DNA of 64,000 nt, from assembly GCA_016791425.1 (NCBI GenBank), contig JAEUMQ010000007.1:124001-188000 (forward strand), written 5' to 3'. This DNA is from Hyphomonadaceae bacterium. Its GTDB lineage: Bacteria > Pseudomonadota > Alphaproteobacteria > Caulobacterales > Aquidulcibacteraceae. Below the pieces are notes generated by a model. The model ran no database searches, was not told the origin of the DNA, and saw nothing but the letters and a program-made list of their open reading frames with translations. Within the stretch, counting starts at the first letter, position 1. Every line of letters starts with the position of its first letter. The translations under genes and the position numbers were made by a program. This document shows positions 16,595-24,961 of the stretch, piece after piece.

Positions 16595-17200
16595 ATGCTC
16601 GCTCTCCATGCCTGGTCTTCCCAGCCGATCGTCTACCTTCCGGTCATCGGCGGGACGGTCCTCGCGCTCGTGCTGCTCAGGAAGCCCGCGACCGGCCTCT
16701 ATGTCGGGCTGATGCCGCTGATCAATTGGTCCTTCGCGGCGGTGCCGCTCATCCCGCTGCCCCTGATCGGCGCCTACCAGCCTCTCGCGATTGTGACCGG
16801 CCTCGTCCTGGTCGTGCGCGACTTCGCCCAGCGCGAGATCGGCCATTGGGTCCTGGGCGCGATGCTTGTCGGCCTTCTCTTCTCCACCATGACCACGCCG
16901 CTCAGCATCGTGGCGGCCTCCGGCGCGGCGTTCCTGATCTCCGAGACCGTCGATTGGGCCGTCTACACCTTCACCAAACGCCCGCTTTCGCAGCGCATCA
17001 TGCTCTCCAGCCTGCTTGGCGCGCCGCTGGATTCCACGGTTTTCCTGTTTGGCGCCAACATCGCCCGCCCCGGCTCCCTGGCGCTGGGCACGCTTCTCAC
17101 CTCGATCGTCTCGAAGCTCGTCGGCGCCTTTATCGTCGCCCTGCTCGTAGCGCGGCGCGAACGCAACGAAGCCGCCCAAATCGATATGAAAGCCGCGTAA
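16595..17200 (+). CDS. VUT-family transporter (YhhQ/queuosine-precursor type)
   Basis: A 201-residue membrane protein with about six hydrophobic segments. VVRDFAQREIGHW and AFLISETVDWAVYTFTKRP are the hallmark stretches of the VUT/YhhQ family, followed by GAPLDSTVFL. Characterised members import queuine-precursor bases for tRNA modification. Other uptake roles are possible. The ATG at 16595 has AAGGA seven bases upstream and is preferred over a TTG at 16568. No queuosine genes are nearby. Confidence 0.8.
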   Translation: MLALHAWSSQPIVYLPVIGGTVLALVLLRKPATGLYVGLMPLINWSFAAVPLIPLPLIGAYQPLAIVTGLVLVVRDFAQREIGHWVLGAMLVGLLFSTMTTPLSIVAASGAAFLISETVDWAVYTFTKRPLSQRIMLSSLLGAPLDSTVFLFGANIARPGSLALGTLLTSIVSKLVGAFIVALLVARRERNEAAQIDMKAA

Positions 17201-17362
17201 GTCGCTCGATTTCGCCTTGCGCCCGAAACGAGCCTCGCGCATAAGCCAAATTGAGTGGCCGGCGAAGGGCTGTGCCAAGAGTGCGACGTTCCGCAGCGTG
17301 CGGCAGATCCAACTTCCCCAAAATATGCTGAAGGTCGCGAACAGCGCTCGATGAGGGCGTGA

Positions 17363-17386
17363 GGGCGCGTCCTTTCGGGCGCGTCC
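17363..17386. repeat. Direct repeat in the leader of the cold-shock gene
   Basis: GGGCGCGTCC occurs twice (17363-17372 and 17377-17386) with TTTC between. It lies 20 bases before the start of the glycine-rich cold-shock gene, close to the ribosome-binding region. A role in translation control is possible but unproven. Confidence 0.4.
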
Positions 17387-17405
17387 TGGTCAAGGACAAT
17401 TGGAA

Positions 17406-18095
17406 ATGAGCGACGACTACGAATTCGACGACGAGCGCGACGACAACGACGACAAGAAAAAGGATCGCAAGCGCGGCAGGGAGCGCGCCGCGGACGAGAT
17501 CTCTCCCCCTGAGTTCAGCGGCGGCGGCAGCAGCTTCGGCGGCGGCGGCGGCGGCGGATTTGGCGGCGGCGGCGGCGGTTACCGTGGCGGCGGCGGCGGT
17601 GATCGCGGCGGCGGCGGTGGTTACGGCGGCGGTGGCGGCGGCTATGGCGGCGGCGGCGGCGGGTACCGCGGCGGCGGCGGTGGCGGCGGCGGTTATCGCG
17701 GCGGCGGCGGCGGCGGCGGATATCGCGGCGGCGGCGGCGGCCGTGAAGGCGGCGGCTACGGCGGCGGCGGTGGCGGCGGCTTCCGCGGCGGCGGCGGCGG
17801 CGGTGGCGATCGCGGCGGCTTCCGTCCGCGCGGCGAAGGCTTCGGCGGCGGCGATCGTCCTCCGCGCGCGCCCCTGGGCGATCCCCAGAACGGCGTGGTG
17901 AAGTTCTTCAACTCCGCACGCGGCTTCGGCTTCATTACGCCTGACGGCGGCGGCCCGGACGTCTTCGTCCACGTCAGCGCTGTCGAGCGCGCCGGGCTCC
18001 CCACGCTCTCCGAAGGCCAGCGCGTCAACTTCCAGACGCTGCCGGACTCCAAGGGCAAGGGCCCTAAGGCCGTGAACCTGAAGCTCGCGGAATAA
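17406..18095 (+). CDS. Cold-shock domain protein with long glycine-rich N-terminal region
   Basis: A 229-residue protein in three parts. Residues 1-37 are highly charged (DDERDDNDDKKKDRKRGR). Residues ~38-141 are almost pure glycine broken by Y-R, F-R and D-R pairs, an RGG/RG-like disordered region. Residues ~162-228 are a cold-shock domain with RNP1 RGFGFI and RNP2 VFVHV. Cold-shock domains bind single-stranded RNA or DNA. RGG-like tracts often add RNA binding or condensation, so an RNA chaperone is likely. The ATG at 17406 follows GGAA closely; an in-frame TTG at 17400 is the alternative. A 205-base leader precedes it. Confidence 0.85.
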   Translation: MSDDYEFDDERDDNDDKKKDRKRGRERAADEISPPEFSGGGSSFGGGGGGGFGGGGGGYRGGGGGDRGGGGGYGGGGGGYGGGGGGYRGGGGGGGGYRGGGGGGGYRGGGGGREGGGYGGGGGGGFRGGGGGGGDRGGFRPRGEGFGGGDRPPRAPLGDPQNGVVKFFNSARGFGFITPDGGGPDVFVHVSAVERAGLPTLSEGQRVNFQTLPDSKGKGPKAVNLKLAE

Positions 18096-18176
18096 TCCGC
18101 AACGATGCCGCCTCCTCCCCCAAAAGCGTAAGCCGAAAGGGGAGCAAGGAGGCGGTCATCGTCTTATCTTTGGACC

Positions 18177-20378
18177 ATGTCCAAGGCCGACAAGCCTGAA
18201 ACGCCGGATTTGGGCGCGCTCCCCGCTGATACGGGGGACGCGCCCGATTTGCATGGCCAGGACGCGCGCGCGCCCAGCCTCGGCATCGACGCGATCCGTG
18301 AAACCTGGAAGCGGCTCCCTTCGAAGCCCGGCGTCTACCGCATGCTCGCCGCCAACGGCGACGTTCTCTATGTCGGCAAGGCGCGGAACCTGAAGGCGCG
18401 CGTCGGCCAATACGCCCAGGGGCGCGCCCACGCCTCGGCCATCCATCGCATGATCGCCCAGACCGCCTCCATGGAGATCGTGGTCACCGCGACCGAGACC
18501 GAAGCGCTTCTGCTCGAAGCGAATTTGATCAAGCGATTAAAACCCCGCTTCAACGTGATCATGCGGGACGACAAGAGCTTCCCGTTCATCCTCGTCCGCA
18601 CCGATCATCAGGCCCCGGCCATCCAGAAGCACCGCGGCGCCAAGCGCATCAAAGGCCGCTATTTCGGCCCCTTCGCCTCGGCCGGTGCGGTGAACCGCAC
18701 CTTGAACACCCTGCAGAAGGCCTTCCTCCTTCGTTCGTGTACGGACAATGTCTTCTCCACCCGCACCCGCCCTTGCATGCTGCACCAGATCAAGCGCTGC
18801 TCGGCCCCCTGCACAGGCCTCATCGGCGAGACCGAATACAACACGCTCGTCGACGATTCCCTCGCCTTCCTCGACGGCGAGTCCGATGCGCTGCAGACCC
18901 GCATGGCCGCCGAAATGCGCCAAGCCTCCGACACTCTCGAGTTCGAGAAGGCCGCCCGCCTCCGCAATCGCATTCGCGCGCTTGCCGCCGTGCGCGCCCA
19001 GCAAGGCGTCAATCCGCAGACCTTCAAGGAAGCCGACGTCTTCGCCATCCACATGGAGCGCGGCTATTCGTGCGTGCAGGTCTTCTTCTTCCGCGCTGGC
19101 CAGAACTGGGGCAACCGCGCCCATTTCCCGCGCCACGAAATGGAGCTCACCGAAGCCGAAGTGCTCGAAAGCTTCATGGGTCAGTTCTACGACGACAAGA
19201 CGCCCCCCAAGCTCGTCCTCTGCAACGTTGCGCCGCCCAATTGCGAGCTGATGGAGGAGGCGCTGGGCGCCAAGGCCGGCCACAAGGTCGAGATCCGCAC
19301 GCCCGAGCGCGGCGAGAAAAAGGACATCGTCGAGCAGGCCACGCTCAACGCCCGCGAAGCCCTCGCCCGCAGAATGGCCGACACGCAGAGCACGGCCCGT
19401 CAGTTGACCGCGCTCGCCGAGCTTTTCGGGCTGCCCGCGCCGCCCGAACGCATCGAGGTCTACGACAACTCCCATATCCAGGGCGCGAACGCGGTCGGCG
19501 CGATGATCGTCGCCGGCCCAGACGGCTTCGAGAAGAACCAGTACCGCAAGTTCAACATCAAGAGCGCCGACCTCACGCCCGGCGACGATTACGGCATGAT
19601 GCGCGAAGTTCTCCGCCGCCGCTTCGCGCGCCTTGCAAAGAACGAGACGCCCCCCTCTCCCCTTGCGGGGGAGGTGTCGCCCCAAACTGGTTTTGGGGCG
19701 ACGGAGGGGGGGCCTGCCGAAGCCTCCGAGGTCGCACTGCTGCGTGAACGCCAAATCGCCGCGCACGATTCCGATCTCCCCCCACCCCCTACCCCCGCCC
19801 CGCAAGGGGGAGGCGGAGATAATCCCGATACGGATCAACTCTATGACGGCGGTCAGATCGCCGATGGCGGCGTGGACTTCTCGAAAGAGAAAGACGTCGA
19901 GGAAACCGACGCCAAGTTCGGCCGCTGGCCCGATCTCGTCCTCATCGACGGCGGCGAAGGCCAGCTGGAATCCGCGCGCCAAGCGCTCCGCGATGTCGGC
20001 CTCGAAGGCAAAGTCGCCCTCGTCGGCATCGCCAAGGGCCCCGATCGCGACGCCGGCCGCGAGCGCTTCTTCATGCCCGGCCGCCCCTCCTTCCGCGTCG
20101 ATGAGAAAAGCCCGGTGCTTTACTATCTCCAGCGCCTGCGCGACGAAGCGCACCGCTTCGCGATCGGCGCCCATCGCCAGAAACGCAAGGCCGATCTTAC
20201 CAGGAACCCGCTCGACGAGATCGACGGCGTCGGCCCCGCCCGCAAGCGCGCGCTCCTCGAACGCTTCGGCTCCGCCCGCGGCGTCGCCCGCGCCGCGCTC
20301 GCCGAGCTCCGTCAGGTCGAAGGCGTGAACGAATCCCTCGCCCAGCGCATCTACGCGCACTTCAACGAAGGCCGCTGA
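18177..20378 (+). CDS. uvrC: Excinuclease ABC subunit C with internal repeat-derived insert
   Basis: UvrC makes both incisions around UvrB-bound DNA damage. This 733-residue protein has the GIY-YIG domain ([20 protein letters not shown], residues ~50-69), a cysteine cluster CSAPC, the UVR motif [12 protein letters not shown], the RNase H-like nuclease ([18 protein letters not shown] and [14 protein letters not shown]) and C-terminal helix-hairpin-helix units ([13 protein letters not shown]). It is some 100 residues longer than usual, mostly because residues ~490-580 hold a low-complexity insert encoded by two family A palindromes, with no frame break. The TGA overlaps the pgsA start. Confidence 0.95.
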   Translation: MSKADKPETPDLGALPADTGDAPDLHGQDARAPSLGIDAIRETWKRLPSKPGVYRMLAANGDVLYVGKARNLKARVGQYAQGRAHASAIHRMIAQTASMEIVVTATETEALLLEANLIKRLKPRFNVIMRDDKSFPFILVRTDHQAPAIQKHRGAKRIKGRYFGPFASAGAVNRTLNTLQKAFLLRSCTDNVFSTRTRPCMLHQIKRCSAPCTGLIGETEYNTLVDDSLAFLDGESDALQTRMAAEMRQASDTLEFEKAARLRNRIRALAAVRAQQGVNPQTFKEADVFAIHMERGYSCVQVFFFRAGQNWGNRAHFPRHEMELTEAEVLESFMGQFYDDKTPPKLVLCNVAPPNCELMEEALGAKAGHKVEIRTPERGEKKDIVEQATLNAREALARRMADTQSTARQLTALAELFGLPAPPERIEVYDNSHIQGANAVGAMIVAGPDGFEKNQYRKFNIKSADLTPGDDYGMMREVLRRRFARLAKNETPPSPLAGEVSPQTGFGATEGGPAEASEVALLRERQIAAHDSDLPPPPTPAPQGGGGDNPDTDQLYDGGQIADGGVDFSKEKDVEETDAKFGRWPDLVLIDGGEGQLESARQALRDVGLEGKVALVGIAKGPDRDAGRERFFMPGRPSFRVDEKSPVLYYLQRLRDEAHRFAIGAHRQKRKADLTRNPLDEIDGVGPARKRALLERFGSARGVARAALAELRQVEGVNESLAQRIYAHFNEGR
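19649..19712. repeat. Family A palindrome inside uvrC (left copy)
   Basis: CCCCCTCTCCCCTTGCGGGG then GAGGTGTCGCCCC, loop AAACTGGTTTT, GGGGCGACGGAGGGGGGG. It is the nested form of the element at 1286-1340, here read through in the uvrC frame as [20 protein letters not shown] and the residues after it. Confidence 0.8.
19774..19820. repeat. Family A palindrome inside uvrC (right copy, inverted)
   Basis: ATCTCCCCCCACCCCCTACC then CCCGCAAGGGGGAGGCGGAGA. It is in inverse orientation to 19649-19712 (compare CCCGCAAGGGG with CCCCTTGCGGGG). It encodes [14 protein letters not shown]. Confidence 0.7.
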
Positions 20379-20971
20379 TGCGCTCGCTCCCAACTCTCCT
20401 CACGATCCTTCGCATCGCGGCCGCGCCCGTCGTCGCCGGCCTCGTTCTCTGGGCGCACGCGAGCACGTTCACCGAAGGCCCAGCCTTCAGCGCCACGCTC
20501 TACGGCTTCGCCGCCGCGCTCTTCGTTCTTGCCGCCCTGACTGACGCGCTCGACGGCTGGCTCGCGCGCAAGCTCGGCGTCGTCACCCCCTTCGGCGCCG
20601 CGCTCGACCATTCCGCCGACAAGGTGCTCGTCGCCGCGACGCTCGTCGTCCTCTCCTACGCGCTCTTTCCGCTGCCGATGGTGATCGCCGCCGCGATCCT
20701 CGTCGTCCGCGAGTTCGCGGTCGCCGGCCTGCGCGAAGCGTTGTCAGCAAGCGGCCGTGCGTTGCCCGTGAGCAGCATCGGAAAGCTCAAGGCCTTCGCC
20801 GAGATGGTCGCGCTCGCGCTCTGGCTCGTCATCCCTGCTTTGCCGGAAGCGAGCGCGCAATTGCTCGATCTTCTCTACGCCGCGGCGCAGGGCCTCGTCT
20901 GGTTCGCCGTCGCGCTCGCGCTGTGGAGCGGCGCTTCGTACGTGCGCGCCGCCATTGACCAAAGAACTTAA
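20378..20971 (+). CDS. pgsA: CDP-diacylglycerol--glycerol-3-phosphate 3-phosphatidyltransferase
   Basis: This membrane enzyme makes phosphatidylglycerol phosphate, the first committed step to phosphatidylglycerol and cardiolipin. The 197-residue protein has the CDP-alcohol phosphatidyltransferase signature D-x2-DG-x2-AR-x8-G-x3-D-x3-D, seen as DALDGWLARKLG and GAALDHSAD near residues 48-72, plus four or five membrane segments. Its ATG overlaps the uvrC stop (TGATG), so the two are co-translated. The uvrC-pgsA order is common in proteobacteria. Confidence 0.93.
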   Translation: MRSLPTLLTILRIAAAPVVAGLVLWAHASTFTEGPAFSATLYGFAAALFVLAALTDALDGWLARKLGVVTPFGAALDHSADKVLVAATLVVLSYALFPLPMVIAAAILVVREFAVAGLREALSASGRALPVSSIGKLKAFAEMVALALWLVIPALPEASAQLLDLLYAAAQGLVWFAVALALWSGASYVRAAIDQRT

Positions 20972-21029
20972 CGCCCCGGAAAAGCTGTTTTGCTACTGGA
21001 GGGTGTAGCTGTCGCGAGTGATCTAAAGC

Positions 21030-21926
21030 ATGAATCGATTAAGCGTCGCGCGAGACGGTTTCATCAACTGGGCGCAGCGTTTTCAGGCGGTGACCCAGGC
21101 GCCTCTCCAGGCCCAGCTCGTGCATCGCGGACTGCGCCCGCTCTGGGCCAATTCCGCCTTCGTCGATCTCTTCCACTTCTCCTCGATCGCCGACGTTCTC
21201 TCCTGCGGCTGCCTCACCGGCCTCTTTGATCCGGACACGGACTATGACGCCCGCGCCTTTGGTCGCCGCCTGCTCTGCCGTCGCGACGGCGCCCGCTTTC
21301 CCGCCGAGATCTTCTCCACGCCCGTCGTCTGGGACGGAGCGCGCGCGGCCGCGCTCTCGATCCGCGACGCGCGCGAGGAGGACGCCGTCGCCGCCGACGA
21401 TGCGGATGCCTGGATCTTCCGGCCCCCGCCGGCGCCCAAACGCGCCCACCGCAAGGCCGCGCGCGTCGTCCTCGTCGTTCACGCATGGCCTGAAGCGCGC
21501 CGCGCGCTTGCCGCCGAGCTCGCTGTCCTGGGGCTACAGAGCGACCTTGCCGGAACCGCCGGGCAGGCGCTCGCCCTCTTCGAAGCGCGCCCTTTCGATC
21601 TTGTGATCACCGCGCTCGATTTGCCCGGCGAGGACGGCTTCGCCCTGGCGCGCCGCATCCGCGCGCTTCCTCTGCCCTGGGCCCGCGCGCCGATCGCGGC
21701 GCTGGTCCCCGGCGACGGCGCGGCCCTGCGCGACGCGATCGCCGCCGCAGGCATGGACGCCTGGCTTGGCCTTCCGCCTTCGCGGACGCGCCTGGCGGAG
21801 GCGATCAGCGCGCTGACCGGCTCAGTCGAGCCGGCCGAACTCGACGAGATTGAGGAGAAGGATGATCGCGATGAACCCGGCGATCGCGTAGACGGCCATC
21901 ATGTGCGCGCCCCCAAGAACGTGTGA
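21030..21926 (+). CDS. PAS-like / degenerate receiver protein
   Basis: A 298-residue soluble protein. The first ~115 residues resemble a PAS sensor (RPLWANSAFVDLFHFSS). Residues ~145-265 have the shape of a CheY receiver (ARVVLVVHAWPEARRAL, then FDLVITALDLPGEDGFALARRIR). However, the acidic pocket is HA instead of DD, and the phospho-acceptor position (four before the proline) is Ala. It therefore should not be phosphorylated in the usual way. The acidic last ~30 residues are antisense to a small membrane peptide at 21822-21902. The domain assignment is by pattern and moderately sure. Confidence 0.6.
   Translation: MNRLSVARDGFINWAQRFQAVTQAPLQAQLVHRGLRPLWANSAFVDLFHFSSIADVLSCGCLTGLFDPDTDYDARAFGRRLLCRRDGARFPAEIFSTPVVWDGARAAALSIRDAREEDAVAADDADAWIFRPPPAPKRAHRKAARVVLVVHAWPEARRALAAELAVLGLQSDLAGTAGQALALFEARPFDLVITALDLPGEDGFALARRIRALPLPWARAPIAALVPGDGAALRDAIAAAGMDAWLGLPPSRTRLAEAISALTGSVEPAELDEIEEKDDRDEPGDRVDGHHVRAPKNV
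21822..21902 (-). CDS. Candidate 26-residue single-span membrane peptide
   Basis: The reverse strand encodes MMAVYAIAGFIAIILLLNLV followed by EFGRLD and a stop. It is an uninterrupted hydrophobic helix with a short charged tail, the form of known small membrane proteins. Nearly every codon ends in G or C, while the overlapping plus-strand codons do not follow the local codon pattern. GGGGG lies about ten bases before the ATG. It overlaps the last third-domain codons of the PAS/pseudo-receiver gene. Function unknown. Confidence 0.5.
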   Translation of the reverse strand: MMAVYAIAGFIAIILLLNLVEFGRLD

Positions 21927-22131
21927 AGCCTGGAACCAGAACTGATACGAAGGGTCCTAACGCGCTTCGCGGCGCCCGCGCAATCCGTTGCGCGCGGTTC
22001 TGGGACCGGTCCCACCCGACACGTTGTCGCGCACGCCCTCATGTCCCGCGTCCCAAACATCTGTACACGCGCGCGCGGTCGCGCTCTATAGCGGGACGCA
22101 AAGGAAAGCCGCGACTGCAAGGGACCCGTCC

Positions 22132-23823
22132 ATGGCGAAGGAAAAGAGATCGCTCAGCAACATCGATATCGCGCAGCAGGCCAAGATGAAGCCGATCATC
22201 GACATCGCGCGCGATCGACTTGGTATTCCCGCTGATAGTTTGGTGCCTTATGGGCATTACAAGGCCAAGATCTCGCTCGATTATCTGAAGTCGCTCGAAG
22301 GCAAGCCCGACGGCAAGCTCGTGCTCGTCACCGCGATCTCGCCGACGCCCGCCGGCGAAGGCAAGACCACGACGACCGTGGGCCTCGGCGATGCGCTGAA
22401 CCGCGTCGGCAAGAAGGCGATGATCTGCCTGCGCGAGCCGGCGCTGGGGCCCGTGTTCGGCGTCAAGGGCGGCGCCGCCGGCGGCGGCTATTCGCAGGTC
22501 GTGCCGATGGAGGACATCAACCTCCATTTCACGGGAGATTTCTCCGCCATCGCGCTCGCCAACAATCTCTTGGCCGCGCTCTTGGACAACCACATCCATC
22601 AGGGCAATGAGCTCGGCTTCGACTTGCGCCGCGTCACCTGGCGTCGCGTGGTCGATTGCAACGACCGCGCGCTGCGCGAGATCACCGTCGGCCTGGGCGG
22701 CGTCTCCAACGGCTATCCGCGCCAGGACGGCTTCGACATCGTCGTCGCTTCCGAGGTAATGGCGATCTTCTGCCTCTCCACCTCGCTGCAGGATCTGAAG
22801 GAGCGGCTCGGCAACATCGTCGTCGGCTACACAAGGAAGCGCCAGCCGATCCGCGCGCGGGATCTCAACGCCCACGGCGCGATGGCCGTGCTCCTGAAGG
22901 ACGCAATCTCCCCGAACCTCGTGCAGACCCTGGAGAACAACCCGGCCTTCATCCATGGCGGCCCGTTCGCCAACATCGCGCACGGCTGCAACTCGGTCTC
23001 GGCCACGCGCGCGGCCCTGAAGCTCGCCGACTATGTCGTCACCGAAGCCGGCTTCGGCGCCGATCTCGGCGCGGAGAAGTTCATCGACATCAAGTGCCGC
23101 AAGGCGGGCCTGAAGCCTTCCTGCGCGGTGATCGTCGCCACCGTCCGCGCGCTCAAGTTCCATGGCGGCGTCGAGGTGGCGGATCTGCCGGCCGAGAACG
23201 TCAAGGCCGTCGAGAAGGGCATGGCCAATCTGGAGCGCCACATCGATAACATGCGCGACCGCTTCGGCCTGCCCTGCATCGTCTCGATCAATCAGCGTGC
23301 GGAAGATACCGAAGCCGAGATCAAGGCGCTGATGGAGCGCGCCAAGCACCACGGCGCGCCGGTCGTGCTCGCGCGCCACTACGCCGAGGGCGGCAAGGGC
23401 GCCGAGGAGCTCGCAAAGGAGGTCGTGAAGCTCTGCGAGGAGCCGAACTACTTCAAGTTCCTCTACGAGGATTCCACGCCGCTCTGGGACAAGATGAAGA
23501 CCATCGCCAAGGAGATCTACGGCGCCTCGGACATCACCGCCGACACGTCCGTCCGCACCCAGATCAAGCAGCTGCAGCAGGATGGTTACGGCCATTACCC
23601 GATCTGCGTGGCCAAGACGCAATACTCCTTCTCCACCGATCCCGCGCTGCGCGGCGCGCCCTCGGGCCACGTGGTGAACATCCGCGAAGTGCGTCTCGCG
23701 GCCGGCGCGGAATTCATCGTGATGATCTGCGGGGACATCATGACCATGCCGGGCCTGCCGAAGGCCCCGGCCGCCAACACCATCGACATCGACGCCGACG
23801 GCAAGGTCGTCGGCCTGTTCTAG
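22132..23823 (+). CDS. fhs: Formate--tetrahydrofolate ligase
   Basis: Fhs makes 10-formyl-tetrahydrofolate from formate, ATP and tetrahydrofolate, feeding purine synthesis and one-carbon metabolism. The 563-residue protein has the nucleotide-binding loop [14 protein letters not shown] near residue 72, then [20 protein letters not shown] and [10 protein letters not shown], all typical of the family, and the usual length (~557). AAGGGA lies seven bases before the ATG at 22132. The 205 bases upstream hold no clear riboswitch that I can see. No other C1 gene is adjacent. Confidence 0.95.
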   Translation: MAKEKRSLSNIDIAQQAKMKPIIDIARDRLGIPADSLVPYGHYKAKISLDYLKSLEGKPDGKLVLVTAISPTPAGEGKTTTTVGLGDALNRVGKKAMICLREPALGPVFGVKGGAAGGGYSQVVPMEDINLHFTGDFSAIALANNLLAALLDNHIHQGNELGFDLRRVTWRRVVDCNDRALREITVGLGGVSNGYPRQDGFDIVVASEVMAIFCLSTSLQDLKERLGNIVVGYTRKRQPIRARDLNAHGAMAVLLKDAISPNLVQTLENNPAFIHGGPFANIAHGCNSVSATRAALKLADYVVTEAGFGADLGAEKFIDIKCRKAGLKPSCAVIVATVRALKFHGGVEVADLPAENVKAVEKGMANLERHIDNMRDRFGLPCIVSINQRAEDTEAEIKALMERAKHHGAPVVLARHYAEGGKGAEELAKEVVKLCEEPNYFKFLYEDSTPLWDKMKTIAKEIYGASDITADTSVRTQIKQLQQDGYGHYPICVAKTQYSFSTDPALRGAPSGHVVNIREVRLAAGAEFIVMICGDIMTMPGLPKAPAANTIDIDADGKVVGLF

Positions 23824-23857
23824 AGCCTCCAACAACCACCCCTCGCGATAAAGCGCC

Positions 23858-23905
23858 CCCTCTCCCCTCCAGGGGAGAGGGGCAGGGGTGAGGGGTGGCC
23901 TTATC
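23858..23905. repeat. Family A palindromic repeat
   Basis: CCCCCTCTCCCCTCCAGGGG then AGAGGGGCAGGGGTGAGGGG. It follows fhs and forms an inverted pair with 23950-23993. Confidence 0.7.
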
Positions 23906-23949
23906 CCCGCCGCCAGGGACTGCTCGCTCGAGCGCCTGCGGATGATGCA

Positions 23950-23993
23950 GCCCCTCACCCCACCCTCTCCCCAAGGGGAGAGGGTGCGCGTAC
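23950..23993. repeat. Family A palindromic repeat, inverted
   Basis: CCCCTCACCCCACCCTCTCC then CCAAGGGGAGAGGGTGCGCG. It ends about ten bases before the modA start, so it takes up the place where a promoter or leader would be. Confidence 0.7.
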
Positions 23994-24003
23994 ATTGCTG
24001 CGC

Positions 24004-24774
24004 ATGAGCTTTGCGACACGGCGCGCGTTTCTCCTCTCAGTGGCCGCAGCGGCGTTGGCGAATAATGCGTATGCGGACGAACCGCTGACCGTCTTCGCCG
24101 CCGCCTCGCTGCAGGAATCCCTGACCGACATCGGCCAGGCGTTCGAACGCCGCAACCGCGGCGCCCGCGTGCGCTTCTCCTTCGCGGCCTCCTCCACGCT
24201 CGCGCGCCAGATCGAGCAGGGCGCGCCCGCCGATCTCTTCGTCTCCGCCGACGAGCCCTGGATGGACTACCTTGAGGAGCGGGGCCTCCTCTGCGCCGGC
24301 GGCCGCATCGATCTGCTTTCCAACCGCCTTGCGCTTGTCGCGCCCGCCTATGCGCGCGCGACCCTCCGCATCGCGCCCGGCTTTCCGCTCGCCAGGGCGC
24401 TCGGCCAGAGCCGCCTGGCGATCGCCGATCCTGCTTCCGTCCCCGCTGGCCGCTACGCCGAAGCGGCCCTCAAATCGCTCGGCGTCTGGAATGACGTGCA
24501 GATGAAGCTCGCCCGCGCCGAGAATGTTCGCGCGGCCTTGGCGTTCGTCGCGCGCGGCGAAGCCTCGTTCGGCATCGTCTACGCCACCGACGCCCGTATC
24601 GAGCCGCGCGTGAAGATCGTGGATCTCTTCCCCGAGGCCACGCATCCGCGCATCCTCTACCCCGCCGCCATCGTGAACGCCTCCGCACATCCGCGCGCCC
24701 CGGCCTTTCTCGCTGCGCTGCACGCCCAATGGGCCCGCGCGATCTTCACCCGCTACGGATTCTCTCCGCTGTGA
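24004..24774 (+). CDS. modA: Molybdate ABC transporter substrate-binding protein
   Basis: ModA captures molybdate in the periplasm and hands it to ModB/ModC. The 256-residue protein starts with a twin-arginine-like signal (RRAFLLSVAAAALANNAYA), followed by LTVFAAASLQESL, the classic first strand of ModA with the oxyanion-binding A-A-S. FAASSTLARQIEQGAPADLF and FGIVYATDA carry the other binding segments. A family A repeat sits immediately upstream. modB follows after a repeat-filled 187-base gap and modC overlaps modB. Confidence 0.92.
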   Translation: MSFATRRAFLLSVAAAALANNAYADEPLTVFAAASLQESLTDIGQAFERRNRGARVRFSFAASSTLARQIEQGAPADLFVSADEPWMDYLEERGLLCAGGRIDLLSNRLALVAPAYARATLRIAPGFPLARALGQSRLAIADPASVPAGRYAEAALKSLGVWNDVQMKLARAENVRAALAFVARGEASFGIVYATDARIEPRVKIVDLFPEATHPRILYPAAIVNASAHPRAPAFLAALHAQWARAIFTRYGFSPL

Positions 24775-24791
24775 CCACACCTAGAAGAAAT

Positions 24792-24832
24792 GCGCCCCTC
24801 TCCCCTTGGGGAGAGGGTAGAGTGAGGGGTTG
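24792..24832. repeat. Family A palindromic repeat
   Basis: GCCCCTCTCCCCTTGGGGAG then AGGGTAGAGTGAGGGGTTGC. It follows modA and is the left arm of an inverted pair with 24890-24934. Confidence 0.7.
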
Positions 24833-24889
24833 CAACATCCTCAACGCCCGGATCACCCGCGCGCAACACGCAGCGTTAGCAGATGGGGC

Positions 24890-24934
24890 CACCCCTCACC
24901 CCACCCTCTCCCCTAAAGGGGATAGGGTGCGCCA
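24890..24934. repeat. Family A palindromic repeat, inverted
   Basis: GCCACCCCTCACCCCACCCT then CTCCCCTAAAGGGGATAGGG. It ends 28 bases before the modB start. modA is therefore bracketed by two inverted pairs of family A. Confidence 0.7.
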
Positions 24935-24961
24935 TATATTCTTTGCACAGAGCAATGTCCG

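Noticed and set aside
17517-17830. Repetitive DNA that might be taken for a CRISPR array or tandem minisatellite
   Set aside because: The repetition follows glycine codons in the coding frame, with no constant repeat-spacer unit.
17130-17972. A long minus-strand alanine-rich frame
   Set aside because: It is the reverse complement of GGC/GGT glycine codons of the cold-shock protein. The cold-shock domain on the plus strand is clear, so the minus frame is a shadow.
22000-22131. A riboswitch before fhs
   Set aside because: The leader has GC-rich stems, but I could not match any known aptamer core.
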